64,000 bases of DNA from Novosphingobium mangrovisedimenti (GCF_025153475.1 NZ_JANZXA010000005.1:1-64000), one strand, 5' to 3'; positions 17,218 through 27,498 are shown, counted from the stretch's first letter. Notes: generated from the sequence alone by a model not told the origin. Translations and numbers: made by a program.

Positions 17218-17454
17218 GTCCTGCACTACCTATTCAGCAAGCCGCTGGTCTGGAACAGCCAGCTCATCGACATCTTCGCTACCTGCACCGACGTCAAGAA
17301 CGCCGTGTGCGCCAGCCCGCTCGGCATCGGCCAGATCTCGGATGACAGCACCAAGGACTACTTCAACAACAAGGGCCTCTACGCCCGGGCGACATACAGG
17401 ATTTCGGACCAGCTGAGCATGACCGGCGGCATCCGCTACACGATGGACAGGTAA
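17218..17454 (+). pseudogene. TonB-dependent receptor fragment fused to P450 remnant
   Basis: The frame continues from the P450 remnant into about 78 codons typical of a TonB-dependent receptor barrel: LIDIFATCTDVKN, CASPLGIGQISDDS, then YARATYRISDQLSMTGGIRY, and stops soon after. In intact receptors this stretch is in the first third of the barrel, with hundreds of residues on both sides. The junction with the P450 part falls near 17217. This points to a deletion that joined two formerly neighbouring genes. No intact copy of either gene is in the window. Confidence 0.7.
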
Positions 17455-17511
17455 CGGGATCTGGCACAGCGCCTCAGCGTCGTCGAACCGACCCGCGGGC
17501 TCCTTTTCGCA

Positions 17512-18531
17512 TCAGAACGCTTCGGCCTTCTCGCCCTCTTCGCGGCTGGAAAACCACGCGATGGCATCGCGCACCGTTTCCTCCAGCGGACGCGGGGTCC
17601 AGCCGAGTTCGCGACGGGCCTTGCCATTGTCCAGCTCGCGAAACACGTCGGAGAGGAACATGGCATCCGTGCTGACAAGATAATCCTTGCGCCGCAGCAA
17701 CTTCAAGACGCGCTCGATCGTCCAGGCCAGCGTATAGCCCGCCTTGTACGAGATGAACCGGGGCGGCCTGGTGCCGCAAATCTTCGTCGCCATCGCGTAG
17801 AAATCGCGATTGCGGACATATTCGTTGGCAATGATGTAGCGTTCACCGATCCGGCCGTGTTTTTCCGCTAGCAATGCCGCCTGCGCCGCATCGCGGATGT
17901 CCACCGTGGGCTGGCCGACATCCATGCCGATCGGCATCTTGCCACGCGCCACGTCCCACAGCGCATGGTTGTGCGGCGTCGGCTGGTAGTCGTCGGGTCC
18001 GTAGGTATTGGCAATGCACAGCGCCACGCCGGGCAGACCCTTTTCGCGGCAATAGGTCAGCAGGCGGTTTTCCGCCTCAAGCCGCGCACGGATGTAGGGC
18101 GGAGCGCGATCGAGCCAGTTGAACGGAATATCCTCCGTGACCGGACCGTCCGGATTGATGCCCAGCGTCCCCATGGTACTGGTGAAGACAAAGCGCTGAA
18201 TGCCGCATTCGAGCGCCGCATCCATCGCGTTTACCAGCCCGTCGACATTGTTGCGGAAGATGATCGTCTGGTCGGTCAGCCAGAAGCGCGGATCGACCAC
18301 GCTGTAGAACACCGTACCGCATCCCTGCATCGCAGCGCGCAGCGATTCCGGATCGAGCACGTCGCCATAGACGATCTCGACCGACGGGCCTTCTAGCGCT
18401 TCCTGGCTGCTACTCTTGCGCAGCAGCACCCGCACCTTCCGGCCCTGCGCCACCAGCTGGCGCACGATATGGCTGCCGACGAAGCCGCTGCCGCCGGTAA
18501 CCAGCGTTACCCTGGAGTCCGTGTCCGTCAT
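17512..18531 (-). CDS. NAD(P)-dependent epimerase/dehydratase-like (extended SDR)
   Basis: The 339-residue protein opens with VTLVTGGSGFVGSHIV, the GxxGxxG nucleotide site of extended short-chain dehydrogenases. The middle holds FVFTSTMGTLG with the catalytic Ser/Thr region. The usual YxxxK motif is not obvious: the segment that aligns there (PPYIRARLEAE) gives Y followed by IRAR rather than xxxK. The family includes dihydroflavonol reductases and 3-beta-hydroxysteroid dehydrogenases. It is followed upstream by a crotonase gene on the same strand with a 164-base gap. Substrate unknown; the YIRAR variation may mean altered or lost catalysis, or a misalignment by eye. Confidence 0.85.
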   Translation of the reverse strand: MTDTDSRVTLVTGGSGFVGSHIVRQLVAQGRKVRVLLRKSSSQEALEGPSVEIVYGDVLDPESLRAAMQGCGTVFYSVVDPRFWLTDQTIIFRNNVDGLVNAMDAALECGIQRFVFTSTMGTLGINPDGPVTEDIPFNWLDRAPPYIRARLEAENRLLTYCREKGLPGVALCIANTYGPDDYQPTPHNHALWDVARGKMPIGMDVGQPTVDIRDAAQAALLAEKHGRIGERYIIANEYVRNRDFYAMATKICGTRPPRFISYKAGYTLAWTIERVLKLLRRKDYLVSTDAMFLSDVFRELDNGKARRELGWTPRPLEETVRDAIAWFSSREEGEKAEAF

Positions 18532-18695
18532 GCTGTCCCCGTCGATAAGCGCAAAGGTGCCGGCCAGAGCGCCGGGCGAGCCCGATGGCCTCAGCGGTAA
18601 TGGGCGCGGTCCGGTTCGCCAAGGCCCGGCGAGACAGAAGCGCCACGCCGATTTCTGCCAGTGTCCGCCAAGGGGGGACGCTCCCGGCCGGGCGG

Positions 18696-19469
18696 CTAGC
18701 GCCCGGTAAACACGGCAGGACGGCGCGCAAAGACGGCGGCCACGCCTTCCTCGTAATCGGCGGTACCCTTGAGAGCGGTCTGCTGCTCGTGCTCGTGCGT
18801 CATGGCGGCCACGGCCCGGTCACCCACCTCGGCGGTCAGGGTCGCGCGGATGGATACCAGCGCAAGCGGCGCGTTGCAGGCGATGTCGCCCGCCATCGCC
18901 AGGGCCGCGGCCTCGAAGTCCTCTTCGTCCGCAATGCGGTCGACGAGTCCCCAGCCCAGCGCCTCCTCGGCTTTGACGCGATCGCCCGACAGCATCATCC
19001 AGCCTGCCCGCTGCACGCCGATCATGCGCGGCAACGTGTAGGTCAGCGCGAAACCGGGATGAAACCCCAGCTTGACGAAGTTGGCCGAAAAGCGGGCCCG
19101 GTGCGTGGCAATGCGAAAGTCTGCCGTAAGCGCAAGGCCAAGTCCCGCGCCGATCGCGGCCCCCTGCACGGCAGCCACCATCGGCTTCTTGCGCCGGAAG
19201 ATGCGTGTGGCGTTTTCATAGAGCCTGCCGATCTCGTCCATGCCGCTCGAACCCTGCACGGATTCGTCGCCTGCCAGATTGGCGCCGCCGCAAAAGCTCC
19301 TGCCCTCGGCCGTGAGCAGGATGCAGCGGATGTCGCTGTCTGCATCCATGGCGTCGATCGAATCGGCGATCGCCCCCAGCAGCGGCGGCGAGGCGAAATT
19401 GTGCGGCGGGGCCGAGAAGTGAATTTCGCCGATGTTACCGTGGCGTTTCGTCGAGACTTCGAATGCCAT
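18696..19469 (-). CDS. Enoyl-CoA hydratase/isomerase (crotonase) family protein
   Basis: The 257-residue protein has the crotonase layout: GRSFCGGANLAG for the first oxyanion-hole strand and AVQGAAIGAGLGLALTADFRIA for the second. Members act on acyl-CoA thioesters in beta-oxidation and related pathways. By eye, the two glutamates used by classical enoyl-CoA hydratases are absent: the G-G-G-x-E position reads GAGLG and the P-E-x-x-x-G position reads NFVKLG. It may therefore catalyse another crotonase reaction. An ATG at 19469 starts the frame. The extended SDR gene lies downstream. Confidence 0.88.
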   Translation of the reverse strand: MAFEVSTKRHGNIGEIHFSAPPHNFASPPLLGAIADSIDAMDADSDIRCILLTAEGRSFCGGANLAGDESVQGSSGMDEIGRLYENATRIFRRKKPMVAAVQGAAIGAGLGLALTADFRIATHRARFSANFVKLGFHPGFALTYTLPRMIGVQRAGWMMLSGDRVKAEEALGWGLVDRIADEEDFEAAALAMAGDIACNAPLALVSIRATLTAEVGDRAVAAMTHEHEQQTALKGTADYEEGVAAVFARRPAVFTGR

Positions 19470-19902
19470 TTCGCCTCCCTTTGCGCAGTCATCCCGCGCT
19501 GAGCACGGGAACCCGGCTTGTCAACCGGCATCACGGGGTTTGGTCAGGAAGCAGGAGTTCGACAGTCCCTCAAAAGTACGCACCAAGGCTCTGGTATCCG
19601 GTAGAAATGCGCGTGCCTTGCGCGCCGATCCGTGCTGCACCACCCATGTTTGCGGCGAAAATCTTTGATGCCCTTCATATAATTTCGTAAAATCAGATAT
19701 TTAGATGATAATTGAAGGCCATCGAAAAAGAGTTGAAGCCAAACGCCCGCGCCGTCTGTATGGGGGCACGCACGAACCTTGATGCGATGGACGGCTTCGC
19801 GCCGCGACGATCGCATCGAGCCAAGGCGTTATCCGGCAGTACGCGTCCGGCAATGTCCGCGTCCGCCGCCGCCCATGGCCCCATTTTTGACTAGCGAGAA
19901 GA
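19470..19902. other. Intergenic stretch without a recognised gene
   Basis: This 433-base gap separates the divergent crotonase and helicase genes. It contains an AT-rich core around 19665-19720 that may hold promoters, but no sequence matched a known consensus clearly. Short open frames on both strands have no ribosome site and no recognisable protein character. I see no RNA gene. Confidence 0.6.
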
Positions 19903-21636
19903 ATGCCTTTTTCCCACCTTCCGCCATTGCTTGGCGATGCCTTGTCCGAACGCGGCTATGCCGCTCCCACGCCGGTGCAGGCCGCCGTCCTCGAACAGGA
20001 GGCGCACGGCCGCGACCTGATCGTTTCCGCCCAGACCGGGTCCGGCAAGACCGTGGCCTTCGGCCTAGCCATGGCCGGCGACCTGCTGGACGAGGACGGC
20101 GGCATGCCGTTTGCCACGCCCCCCCTCGCCCTTGTCATCGCCCCCACGCGCGAGCTTGCCCTGCAGGTCAGCCGTGAGCTCATCTGGCTCTACGGCAAGG
20201 CCGGCGCGCGCATTGCCACCTGCGTCGGCGGCATGGACGCCAGCAAGGAACGCCGCACGCTGAGCCGTGGCGCGCATATCGTGGTCGGCACGCCGGGACG
20301 ACTGCGCGATCATCTCGAACGCGGCGCGCTCGACCTCTCCGCCTTGCGGGCCATCGTCCTCGACGAGGCGGATGAAATGCTCGACATGGGTTTCCGCGAG
20401 GATCTCGAGGAAATCCTCGACGCAACCCCGTCCGAGCGACGCACCCTGCTGTTCTCGGCAACGATGCCCAAGCCGATCGCCGCGCTTGCCCGGCGCTACC
20501 AGCGCGATGCGCTGCGCATCTCCACGATCGGAGAGGATCGCGGCCATGGCGACATCAGCTATCAGGCGGTAGCCGTGGCTCCGGCCGACATCGAGAACGC
20601 CGTCGTCAACCTGCTCCGCTTCCACGAGGCGGAAACAGCGATGCTGTTCTGCGCCACCCGCGACAATGTCCGCCACCTGCACGCCAGCCTGCAGGAACGC
20701 GGCTTCGCAGCCGTAGCGCTTTCTGGCGAGCACAGCCAGAACGAGCGCAACCAGGCGCTTCAGGCGCTGCGCGACCGCCGCGCGCGCGTCTGCGTGGCGA
20801 CCGACGTCGCGGCCCGTGGCATCGACCTGCCCAGCCTCAGCCTCGTGATCCACGTCGAGATCCCGCGCGATGCCGAGACCCTGCAGCACCGATCGGGCCG
20901 CACCGGCCGCGCCGGCAAGAAGGGCACGGCCGTGCTCATCGTGCCCTACCCCCGCCGCAAGCGCGTCGAGTCCATGCTGCGCGGCGCGCGCATCCCGGCC
21001 GAATGGATCACGGCGCCCTCTGCCGATGACATCCGGCAAGCGGACAGCGAGCGAATGCTCGCGGCGCTGCTCGCCCCCGTCGAGTTCACCGAGGCGGATT
21101 ATACCCTCGCCGACCAGCTCCTGACCGAGCGCACGCCGCGCGACATCGCCGCCGCACTCGTCCACGCCCATCGCGCGCGCCTGCCAGAGCCCGAGGAACT
21201 GCTGCCCAGCGATGCCCCGCGCGAACCGCGTGGCCCGCGCCCGGGCTTCGAGGACAGTTCATGGTTCCGCCTGAATGTCGGCCGCAACCAGAATGCCGAT
21301 CCGCGCTGGATCCTCCCCTTGCTGTGTCGGAGAGGCCATGTCAGCCGCGGCGACATCGGCGCGATCCGCATTGCCGCCCGCGAAACCCTGTTCGAAGTTC
21401 CGGGGACACTCGCCACGCGCTTCCTCGATGCCGTCCGCCGGACGGCCAACGAGGACGACGAGGTCGAGATCCAGCCGGTGGAAGGCAAGCCGCGCGAAGC
21501 CGCGCGTCAAAACCGCCGGCGCGACGGCGCCAAGCCCTATGCGCCGCGCAAGCACGAACATGCTTCGGGCGGTGCCCCGCACCGGCCGCGCAAGAAAGGC
21601 CCGAAACCCGGAAAACCTGGCGCGAAGTCCCGCTAA
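19903..21636 (+). CDS. DEAD-box ATP-dependent RNA helicase with DbpA-type C-terminal domain
   Basis: This 577-residue protein unwinds RNA duplexes using ATP. The helicase motifs are in order: Q-motif region PTPVQ, SAQTGSGKT (Walker A), PTRELA, GTPGR, DEADEML (DEAD box), SATMP, and HRSGRTGRAGKKG near residue 325. After residue about 450 comes a small domain (WFRLNVGRNQNADPRWILPL) like the DbpA RNA-recognition domain that targets 23S rRNA. A Lys/Arg/Gly-rich basic tail follows. The likely role is ribosome assembly or RNA turnover at low temperature. It is a single gene, convergent with maeB. Confidence 0.93.
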   Translation: MPFSHLPPLLGDALSERGYAAPTPVQAAVLEQEAHGRDLIVSAQTGSGKTVAFGLAMAGDLLDEDGGMPFATPPLALVIAPTRELALQVSRELIWLYGKAGARIATCVGGMDASKERRTLSRGAHIVVGTPGRLRDHLERGALDLSALRAIVLDEADEMLDMGFREDLEEILDATPSERRTLLFSATMPKPIAALARRYQRDALRISTIGEDRGHGDISYQAVAVAPADIENAVVNLLRFHEAETAMLFCATRDNVRHLHASLQERGFAAVALSGEHSQNERNQALQALRDRRARVCVATDVAARGIDLPSLSLVIHVEIPRDAETLQHRSGRTGRAGKKGTAVLIVPYPRRKRVESMLRGARIPAEWITAPSADDIRQADSERMLAALLAPVEFTEADYTLADQLLTERTPRDIAAALVHAHRARLPEPEELLPSDAPREPRGPRPGFEDSSWFRLNVGRNQNADPRWILPLLCRRGHVSRGDIGAIRIAARETLFEVPGTLATRFLDAVRRTANEDDEVEIQPVEGKPREAARQNRRRDGAKPYAPRKHEHASGGAPHRPRKKGPKPGKPGAKSR

Positions 21637-21649
21637 CTTCGGCCTGGTC

Positions 21650-23914
21650 CTAGCGGTGCTTGGCTTCCGCCGCCGCGATCGTGGTCAGGTTGAGAATGGT
21701 GCGCGACGTCACGCCGGGGGGCAGCACGTGGATCGGCTGCGACAGGCCCATGAGCATCGGGCCCACCGTCGGCGAACTTGACGATGCCCCAAGCGCGGTG
21801 AGGGTGATGTTGGCCGCGTCCAGGTTTGGCATCACCAGAAGGTTGGCAGGCCCGTCGAACCGCGAATCCGGGATCAGGCGTTCGCGCACCGGCTGGGACA
21901 GCGCCGCATCCGCATGCATTTCGCCATCGACGGCAAGATCGGGCGCCTTTTCCTGCAGCAAGGTGTAGGCCGCGCGCATCTTGCGGGCACTCGGGCTGTG
22001 GGATGAACCGAAATTGGAGTGGGACAGCAGCGCGACACGCGGCTGGAGACCGAAATGCCGCAGTTCCTGGCTGGCCAGCATGGTCATTTCCGCGATCTGC
22101 TCGGGCGTCGGTTCGCTGACCATGTGGGTATCGGTGAGGAACAAGGCACCGGCATCGAGGATCAGGCCCGAAAGCGCATAGACACGCTGCGCGCCCGGGG
22201 CCCGGTCGATGATGCGCAGGACATGCTTCACCTGCCCCCAGTATTCCGAATTGCCGCCGACAAGCGCCGCCTCGACATGCCCGGTCTTGAGCAGCATCGC
22301 CGCCGTCACGGTGGGCCGACGGTAGATGTGACGCACGATTTCCGGCACCGGCACCCCCTTGCGCGAGGCAATGGCGCGGTAGGCGTCGGCGAGCGATTTC
22401 ATGATCGCTTCGTCCGCCTCGGGATCGATCACCTCGACATCACGGTCCAGCTGGAAGCGCAGGCCCAGGCCGGGCAGGCGCTTTTCGAGGATGCGCCGCC
22501 GCGCGACGATGACCGGCCGCACGATACCATCGTCCAGCGCATCCTGAATGGCGCGCAGCACGCGTTCATCCTCGCCCTCGCCATAGGCGATGCGGGTCTT
22601 CGTCCCGCGCGCCGCCTCGAACACCGGCATCATCAATTGCGCCGAACGGGCATTCTGCTGGGCCAGCGAGCGGCGATAGGCTTCGAGATCGAGCTGACGG
22701 CGGGCAACGCCGCTGTCCATCGCCGCCTTGGCGACGGCCGGCGCGATCTCGGCGATCAGGCGCGGATCGAAGGGCGTGGGGATCACGTATTCCGGCCCGA
22801 ACACCAGCTTGCGCCCGCCATAGGCCTGCGCCACGCTTTCATGCGCGGGCAGCCGCGCCAGCGAGGCGATCGCCTCTGCCGCGGCGACCTTCATCGCCTC
22901 GTTGATCGTAGTCGCGCCGACATCGAGAGCGCCCCGGAAAATGTAGGGGAAGCACAGGACGTTGTTGACCTGGTTGGGATAGTCTGACCGCCCCGTGGCG
23001 ATGATCGCATCCGGGCGCGCGCTGCGCGCGACGTCGGGCAGAATCTCCGGCTCGGGATTGGCCAGCGCGAAAATCAGCGGCTTGTCAGCCAGCAGCGGCA
23101 ACCACTCCGGCTTGAGCACGCCCGGCGCGGAAAGACCGAGGAAGACGTTGGCCCCCGGCAGCACTTCGGGCAGCGTGCGCGCATCGGTCTTGCGGGCATA
23201 ACGCGCCATGTTCGGCAGCATGCCTTCGCGGCCGGCATGGATCACGCCGTCCTTGTCGGTCAGCGTGACGTTCTCGGCCGGCAGCCCCATCGAAACCAGC
23301 AGGTCCACGCAGGCCATGGCCGCAGCCCCCGCACCCGAGGTAACCAGCTTGGCCTCGGCCAGCGACGTGCCCTGCAGCACCAGCGCATTGCGCACCGCCG
23401 CCGCGACGACGATCGCGGTGCCATGCTGGTCGTCGTGGAACACCGGGATGTTCATTCGCTCGCGCAGGGCCGCCTCGATGGCGAAGCATTCCGGCGCCTT
23501 GATGTCCTCGAGGTTGATCCCGCCGAAGGTCGGTTCGAGCAGCGCGACGGCATCGACGAACTTCTCGGGATCGGTCGTGTCCACCTCGATGTCGAACACG
23601 TCGATGTCGGCGAATTTCTTGAAGAGAACAGCCTTGCCTTCCATCACCGGCTTGGACGCCAGTGCCCCGATCGCGCCGAGGCCCAGAACGGCAGTGCCGT
23701 TGGAGATGACGGCAACGAGATTGCCACGCGCGGTATAGTCGTCCGCCTTGTCGGGATTGGCGGCGATCTCTTCGCAAGGCGCCGCGACCCCGGGCGAATA
23801 GGCCAGCGCCAGATCGCGCTGGTTGACCATCCGTTTGGTGGGCTCGATCCGCATTTTGCCCGGCTTGGGCGAGCGGTGGTATTCGAGGGCGGCGTTCCGG
23901 AGATTTTCGTCCAT
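21650..23914 (-). CDS. maeB: NADP-dependent malic enzyme with phosphotransacetylase-like domain
   Basis: Malic enzyme converts malate to pyruvate, CO2 and NADPH. The 754-residue protein has the two-domain form common in Proteobacteria. The N-terminal part (about 1-430) has [38 protein letters not shown] and [14 protein letters not shown]. The C-terminal part (about 440-754) resembles phosphate acetyltransferase, with [11 protein letters not shown] and ending near VGPMLMGL. That second domain is usually regulatory by acetyl-CoA rather than catalytic. Length fits the family. It is convergent with the helicase gene. Confidence 0.96.
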   Translation of the reverse strand: MDENLRNAALEYHRSPKPGKMRIEPTKRMVNQRDLALAYSPGVAAPCEEIAANPDKADDYTARGNLVAVISNGTAVLGLGAIGALASKPVMEGKAVLFKKFADIDVFDIEVDTTDPEKFVDAVALLEPTFGGINLEDIKAPECFAIEAALRERMNIPVFHDDQHGTAIVVAAAVRNALVLQGTSLAEAKLVTSGAGAAAMACVDLLVSMGLPAENVTLTDKDGVIHAGREGMLPNMARYARKTDARTLPEVLPGANVFLGLSAPGVLKPEWLPLLADKPLIFALANPEPEILPDVARSARPDAIIATGRSDYPNQVNNVLCFPYIFRGALDVGATTINEAMKVAAAEAIASLARLPAHESVAQAYGGRKLVFGPEYVIPTPFDPRLIAEIAPAVAKAAMDSGVARRQLDLEAYRRSLAQQNARSAQLMMPVFEAARGTKTRIAYGEGEDERVLRAIQDALDDGIVRPVIVARRRILEKRLPGLGLRFQLDRDVEVIDPEADEAIMKSLADAYRAIASRKGVPVPEIVRHIYRRPTVTAAMLLKTGHVEAALVGGNSEYWGQVKHVLRIIDRAPGAQRVYALSGLILDAGALFLTDTHMVSEPTPEQIAEMTMLASQELRHFGLQPRVALLSHSNFGSSHSPSARKMRAAYTLLQEKAPDLAVDGEMHADAALSQPVRERLIPDSRFDGPANLLVMPNLDAANITLTALGASSSSPTVGPMLMGLSQPIHVLPPGVTSRTILNLTTIAAAEAKHR

Positions 23915-24038
23915 GTAAGTGGCCTTTAGGAGCCAAAAGCCGCCGTGGCGATCCCTAATTTTCGAACTTTGCTGGCCTGTGGATCACGCTCTCCCCGCGC
24001 TTGCGCCAGACCGCTGCGAATCGACTTGCCTCAAGCGT

Positions 24039-24788
24039 TCAGGTCACCGTGAAACCGCCATCGACCGCGATGACCTGATTGGTCACAAGCCGCGCCATGG
24101 GAGTCGCGAAGTAAAGCACGGCGGAGCCGACATCACGCGGCGTGCAGTGCCCCAGAGGCGGTGTGCGATTGCCCGGGCCGATGGGCGGCGGCCCTGCCGC
24201 GCCGATTGCGCCGGGCGTGCCGACACCGCCGGGCAGCACGGTGTTGACGGTGATGGCTTGCTCGGCCAGCTCGAACGCCGCGCTTGTCGTGAGCGCCGCC
24301 AGCGCGCCCTTGGATGCCATGTAGGCGGCCAGCCCCTGCACGAACTGCCCGACGAGGCCGCACGAGGCGCAATTGACGATGCGACCGCCCTCGCCTTTCG
24401 CGATCATCGCCTGCGCCACTTCGCGGATCATCAGGAACGGTGCGCGGGCATTGACGTCGTTGATCCGCTGCCAGTGCGCGGCCGTGCCATCTACCAGCAT
24501 TTCGCGGTGCTGCAGCCCGGCATTGTTCACCAGCAGCCATGGCGCGCCGTGACGCACGACCGCCTCCGCGCAGGCGGCGACAATCGAAGCTTCGTCCGAC
24601 AGATCGACGGCCACGAAATCGGCCGCCGCGCCGGCATCGATCTGCTTGCGCGCACCGGCCTTGTCGCGGTCGGCGATCACCACCGTCGCCCCGGCTTCCG
24701 TCAGCACTTCGCAAATGCCCGTGCCGATGCCGCTGGCACCGCCCGTAACCAGCGCAACGCGCCCGGTCAGATCGAAAAGTCCGCTCAT
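24039..24788 (-). CDS. Short-chain dehydrogenase/reductase
   Basis: A classical SDR of 249 residues. It has the cofactor motif TGGASGIG near residues 16-23, NNAG in LLVNNAGLQHR, Ser in VNCASCG, and the catalytic YxxxK in AYMASKGAL. A proline-rich loop (TPGAIGAAGPPPIGPGN) near the C terminus is unusual and may shape the substrate pocket. Its ATG overlaps the stop of the preceding SDR gene by four bases, so the two are coupled and may act on related substrates. The substrate is unknown. Confidence 0.9.
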   Translation of the reverse strand: MSGLFDLTGRVALVTGGASGIGTGICEVLTEAGATVVIADRDKAGARKQIDAGAAADFVAVDLSDEASIVAACAEAVVRHGAPWLLVNNAGLQHREMLVDGTAAHWQRINDVNARAPFLMIREVAQAMIAKGEGGRIVNCASCGLVGQFVQGLAAYMASKGALAALTTSAAFELAEQAITVNTVLPGGVGTPGAIGAAGPPPIGPGNRTPPLGHCTPRDVGSAVLYFATPMARLVTNQVIAVDGGFTVT

Positions 24789-25570
24789 GTCTTCGGCATG
24801 TCCTCTCGCGATGGTGTCGCCATGGCCCGGATCGCTGCGCCGCGCCCGTCCACGACCGAGCGCTGGCGCGCCCTCTCAAGATTATCCTCGCCGCCCGCAA
24901 TCACGACCGGACCGTTGGCGATATTCGCCAGCGCCTTGCGCGCGACCGCCCCGGGGTCTTCCGCCTTCGAAACATCGATACCCAGCCGCTCCATGGCCGG
25001 TGTCGCGGTGAAGCCGATCACGAAGTGCAGCACATCCACGCCGAAAGCCGAGCACTCGGCCCAGAGCGCTTCGGTGAAGGTGCGGCTGAACGCCTTGGCT
25101 GCCGTATAGGCCGCCAGCGAGGGCGAGCCCATGTAGCCGGAGAGCGATCCGGTCAGGACGATCCCGCCCTTGCCGCGCGGCTTCATCAGGGCGCCATAGT
25201 GCCGCGCGAACTCGGTCTGGCCAATCACGTTGATCGCAATCACCGAGCGCGTCACTTCCGCCGGAAGATCAACGAAATTGCCACGCGTGTTGTTGGCCCC
25301 GGCGTTGTAGAACAACAGGCCAACCTCGATGTTGTCGGTCGCCTCACGCACGCGCTCCAACGCATCGGGCCGAGCCAGATCGGCGCTGACGACACGCACC
25401 TGCCGCCCGGCACCGCGCAGTTCCTGCGCCAGCGCCTCCAGCGGCTCTATCTTGCGCGCGGTCAGGACGAGATCGAACCCGCCAGCCGCAAGCTGGCGGG
25501 CGCATTCGGCCCCCACGCCTTCCGATCCGCCGACAACAAGGGCCCATGGCCCGTACCGTTCGAGGTCCAT
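24785..25570 (-). CDS. Short-chain dehydrogenase/reductase
   Basis: The 261-residue SDR has VVGGSEGVGAECARQL as the cofactor loop, YNAG in LLFYNAGANN, Ser in LTGSLSGYMG and YxxxK in AYTAAKAF. The ATG at 25570 has GGGAG eight bases upstream; a GTG at 25585 is also open. It is the first gene of a two-SDR unit, overlapping the next by ATGA. The core sequence resembles the SDRs of fatty-alcohol, steroid or acyl metabolism that are numerous in sphingomonads. No specific substrate can be assigned. Confidence 0.9.
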   Translation of the reverse strand: MDLERYGPWALVVGGSEGVGAECARQLAAGGFDLVLTARKIEPLEALAQELRGAGRQVRVVSADLARPDALERVREATDNIEVGLLFYNAGANNTRGNFVDLPAEVTRSVIAINVIGQTEFARHYGALMKPRGKGGIVLTGSLSGYMGSPSLAAYTAAKAFSRTFTEALWAECSAFGVDVLHFVIGFTATPAMERLGIDVSKAEDPGAVARKALANIANGPVVIAGGEDNLERARQRSVVDGRGAAIRAMATPSREDMPKT

Positions 25571-25611
25571 CCCCTGATCTCCCACACAAGGGGACCGGGG
25601 GATGTTTCCCC

Positions 25612-27498
25612 TCAGTCCTTGGCGACAGGCAGCCAGACGGCGCTGGCCGCGTCGCCACCATAGTGTACTGTTTCAGTGGCCTTCACATAGTCCTTGGGCA
25701 TCGCCTCCATGATCGATGGCACCCAGGTCTGCGGATTGCGATCGTAGAGCGGGAACAGGCTCGACTGGACCTGCACCATGATCCTGTGCCCCGGCAGAAA
25801 CACGTGATCGACATTGGGCAGGTCCCACTTGAAGGCATAGGTCTTGCCCGGCTCCAGCGGCGCGGAGGTGGAGAAGCCATGGACGTAGCGCCCGCGGAAG
25901 ATCTCGATGCCCAGCGCCAGTTCGTAGCCCCCCATCACCGGATCGGCCGAGTTCTCCTCGGGATAGACGTCGATCAGCTTGACCACATAGTCGCTGTCCT
26001 GCCCGGTGGTGGCCGCGTGCAGCTCCACCTTGGGCGCGCCCTTGATGTGGACCGGCTTGTCGAGCACGCCGGTGGTATAGCTCATCACGTCGGGCCGGCC
26101 ATCGACGAAGCGCTGATCCTGCACCAGCCAGGTCCGCCATTCGTCACCCGACATGTGGATCGGACGCGGCAGCATCGGCACCGGCTTGGCCGGATCGGAG
26201 ACGTAGCTTTCGCTGCCCGCGCCCGGCTTGGAAAACGACAGGCTGGAATTCGCGCCAAGGTAGAGCGGGGTGTAATCCCCCGCCGGCCATTTCTGCGAGA
26301 CTTCCCAGCGATTGGTGCCGGTCGCATAAGTCAGCACGGGCGGCGTGTCGCACTTGGGCGCGTGGGTCTTGAGGTGGCAGTCGAGGAACGGCTTCATGTA
26401 GCGGGTGCGGAACTGCAGCCCCGTGTCCCCTTCCCACTTGAGCGGCCCGAGCGCGCGCGCCTCGTAGTTCACCTGGGAGTGGCGCCAGGGGCCGATCACC
26501 AGGCTGACCATGTCGTTGTTCGTGTCCTGCGGCTCCAGCGCCTTGTAGACCGCCGGAGCGCCATAGCTGTCTTCCTGGTCCCACTGGCCCACGAGCAGCA
26601 TCGTCGGCACCGTCAGCTTGCGCTTGGCGAGCAGCTTGTCGACCGCCTGCCCCTGCCACCACGCATCGTAGCTGGGATGCTCCAGCATCTTGCGCACGAT
26701 CGGCAGTTTCAGCAGGCCATAGGCTTTGGCATAGGCCATTGCCGAACCGGCCTTGAGATAGGCGGTATATTCGTCCCCGGTCCCCTTGGGCACGGCGCCG
26801 CCGCCGCTCTTGACCGTCTGCTCCAGATCGTAGTCGAACCCGAAGGTGCGGAAGGCGCCGTTGTGGAACCAGTCGTCGCCCATCCAGCCATCGACCATCG
26901 GGCTTTGCGGTACCGCAGCCTTGAGCGCGGGGTGCGGATCAATGAGCGCCATCAGCGACGTGAAGCCGAGATAGGACGAACCGGTAATGCCGACCTTGCC
27001 GTTGCTTTCCGGCACGTTCTTCACCAGCCAGTCGATGGTGTCGTAAGCATCGGTCGCGTGATCGACGCTGGTCTTGTTGAGCGGCCCGCGCAGCGGCCGG
27101 TTCATCACATAGTCGCCCTCGGACTTTCCGAGGCCGCGCACGTCCTGATAGACGCGGATATAGCCGTCATCGACGAATTCCTTGTCCATGACGGGCAGGA
27201 TTTCCTCGATCTTCTGGCTGCGGTTGCGCGTCGTCGCGCGCTGCGCGTCATAAGGCGTACGGCTGAGCAGGATCGGCCCGTCCTTCGCCCCCTTGCGGAA
27301 GACGATGACGGTGTAGAGCTTGGTCCCGTCACGCATCGGCACCATCACCTCGCGGCGCACGAAGTCGGCCTGCGGCAGAACCCAGTCGTAGGATTCGACC
27401 TGCTCGTTTATCATCGTGTCGGTGGGCGCCGCGGCGTGGATGGCGGCAGTCGTGGTGAGCGCGAGAACGAGGCTCGCGGCGATCAGGGGGTGCTTCAT
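25612..27498 (-). CDS. CocE/NonD-family hydrolase (X-Pro dipeptidyl-peptidase-like), exported
   Basis: The 628-residue protein starts with a clear signal peptide (about residues 1-23) and belongs to the alpha/beta-hydrolase CocE/NonD group. These include cocaine esterase, alpha-amino-acid ester hydrolases and glutaryl-7-ACA acylases. The nucleophile is in GSSYLGF near residue 180, and a C-terminal jelly-roll domain is seen from YVSDPAKPVP to the end with VFLPGHRIMVQVQSS. The ATG at 27498 is chosen because the signal peptide begins there, though the frame is open 34 codons upstream. It is upstream of the SDR pair on the same strand, with 41 bases between. The substrate is an ester or amide, not more specific. 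Confidence 0.9.
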   Translation of the reverse strand: MKHPLIAASLVLALTTTAAIHAAAPTDTMINEQVESYDWVLPQADFVRREVMVPMRDGTKLYTVIVFRKGAKDGPILLSRTPYDAQRATTRNRSQKIEEILPVMDKEFVDDGYIRVYQDVRGLGKSEGDYVMNRPLRGPLNKTSVDHATDAYDTIDWLVKNVPESNGKVGITGSSYLGFTSLMALIDPHPALKAAVPQSPMVDGWMGDDWFHNGAFRTFGFDYDLEQTVKSGGGAVPKGTGDEYTAYLKAGSAMAYAKAYGLLKLPIVRKMLEHPSYDAWWQGQAVDKLLAKRKLTVPTMLLVGQWDQEDSYGAPAVYKALEPQDTNNDMVSLVIGPWRHSQVNYEARALGPLKWEGDTGLQFRTRYMKPFLDCHLKTHAPKCDTPPVLTYATGTNRWEVSQKWPAGDYTPLYLGANSSLSFSKPGAGSESYVSDPAKPVPMLPRPIHMSGDEWRTWLVQDQRFVDGRPDVMSYTTGVLDKPVHIKGAPKVELHAATTGQDSDYVVKLIDVYPEENSADPVMGGYELALGIEIFRGRYVHGFSTSAPLEPGKTYAFKWDLPNVDHVFLPGHRIMVQVQSSLFPLYDRNPQTWVPSIMEAMPKDYVKATETVHYGGDAASAVWLPVAKD

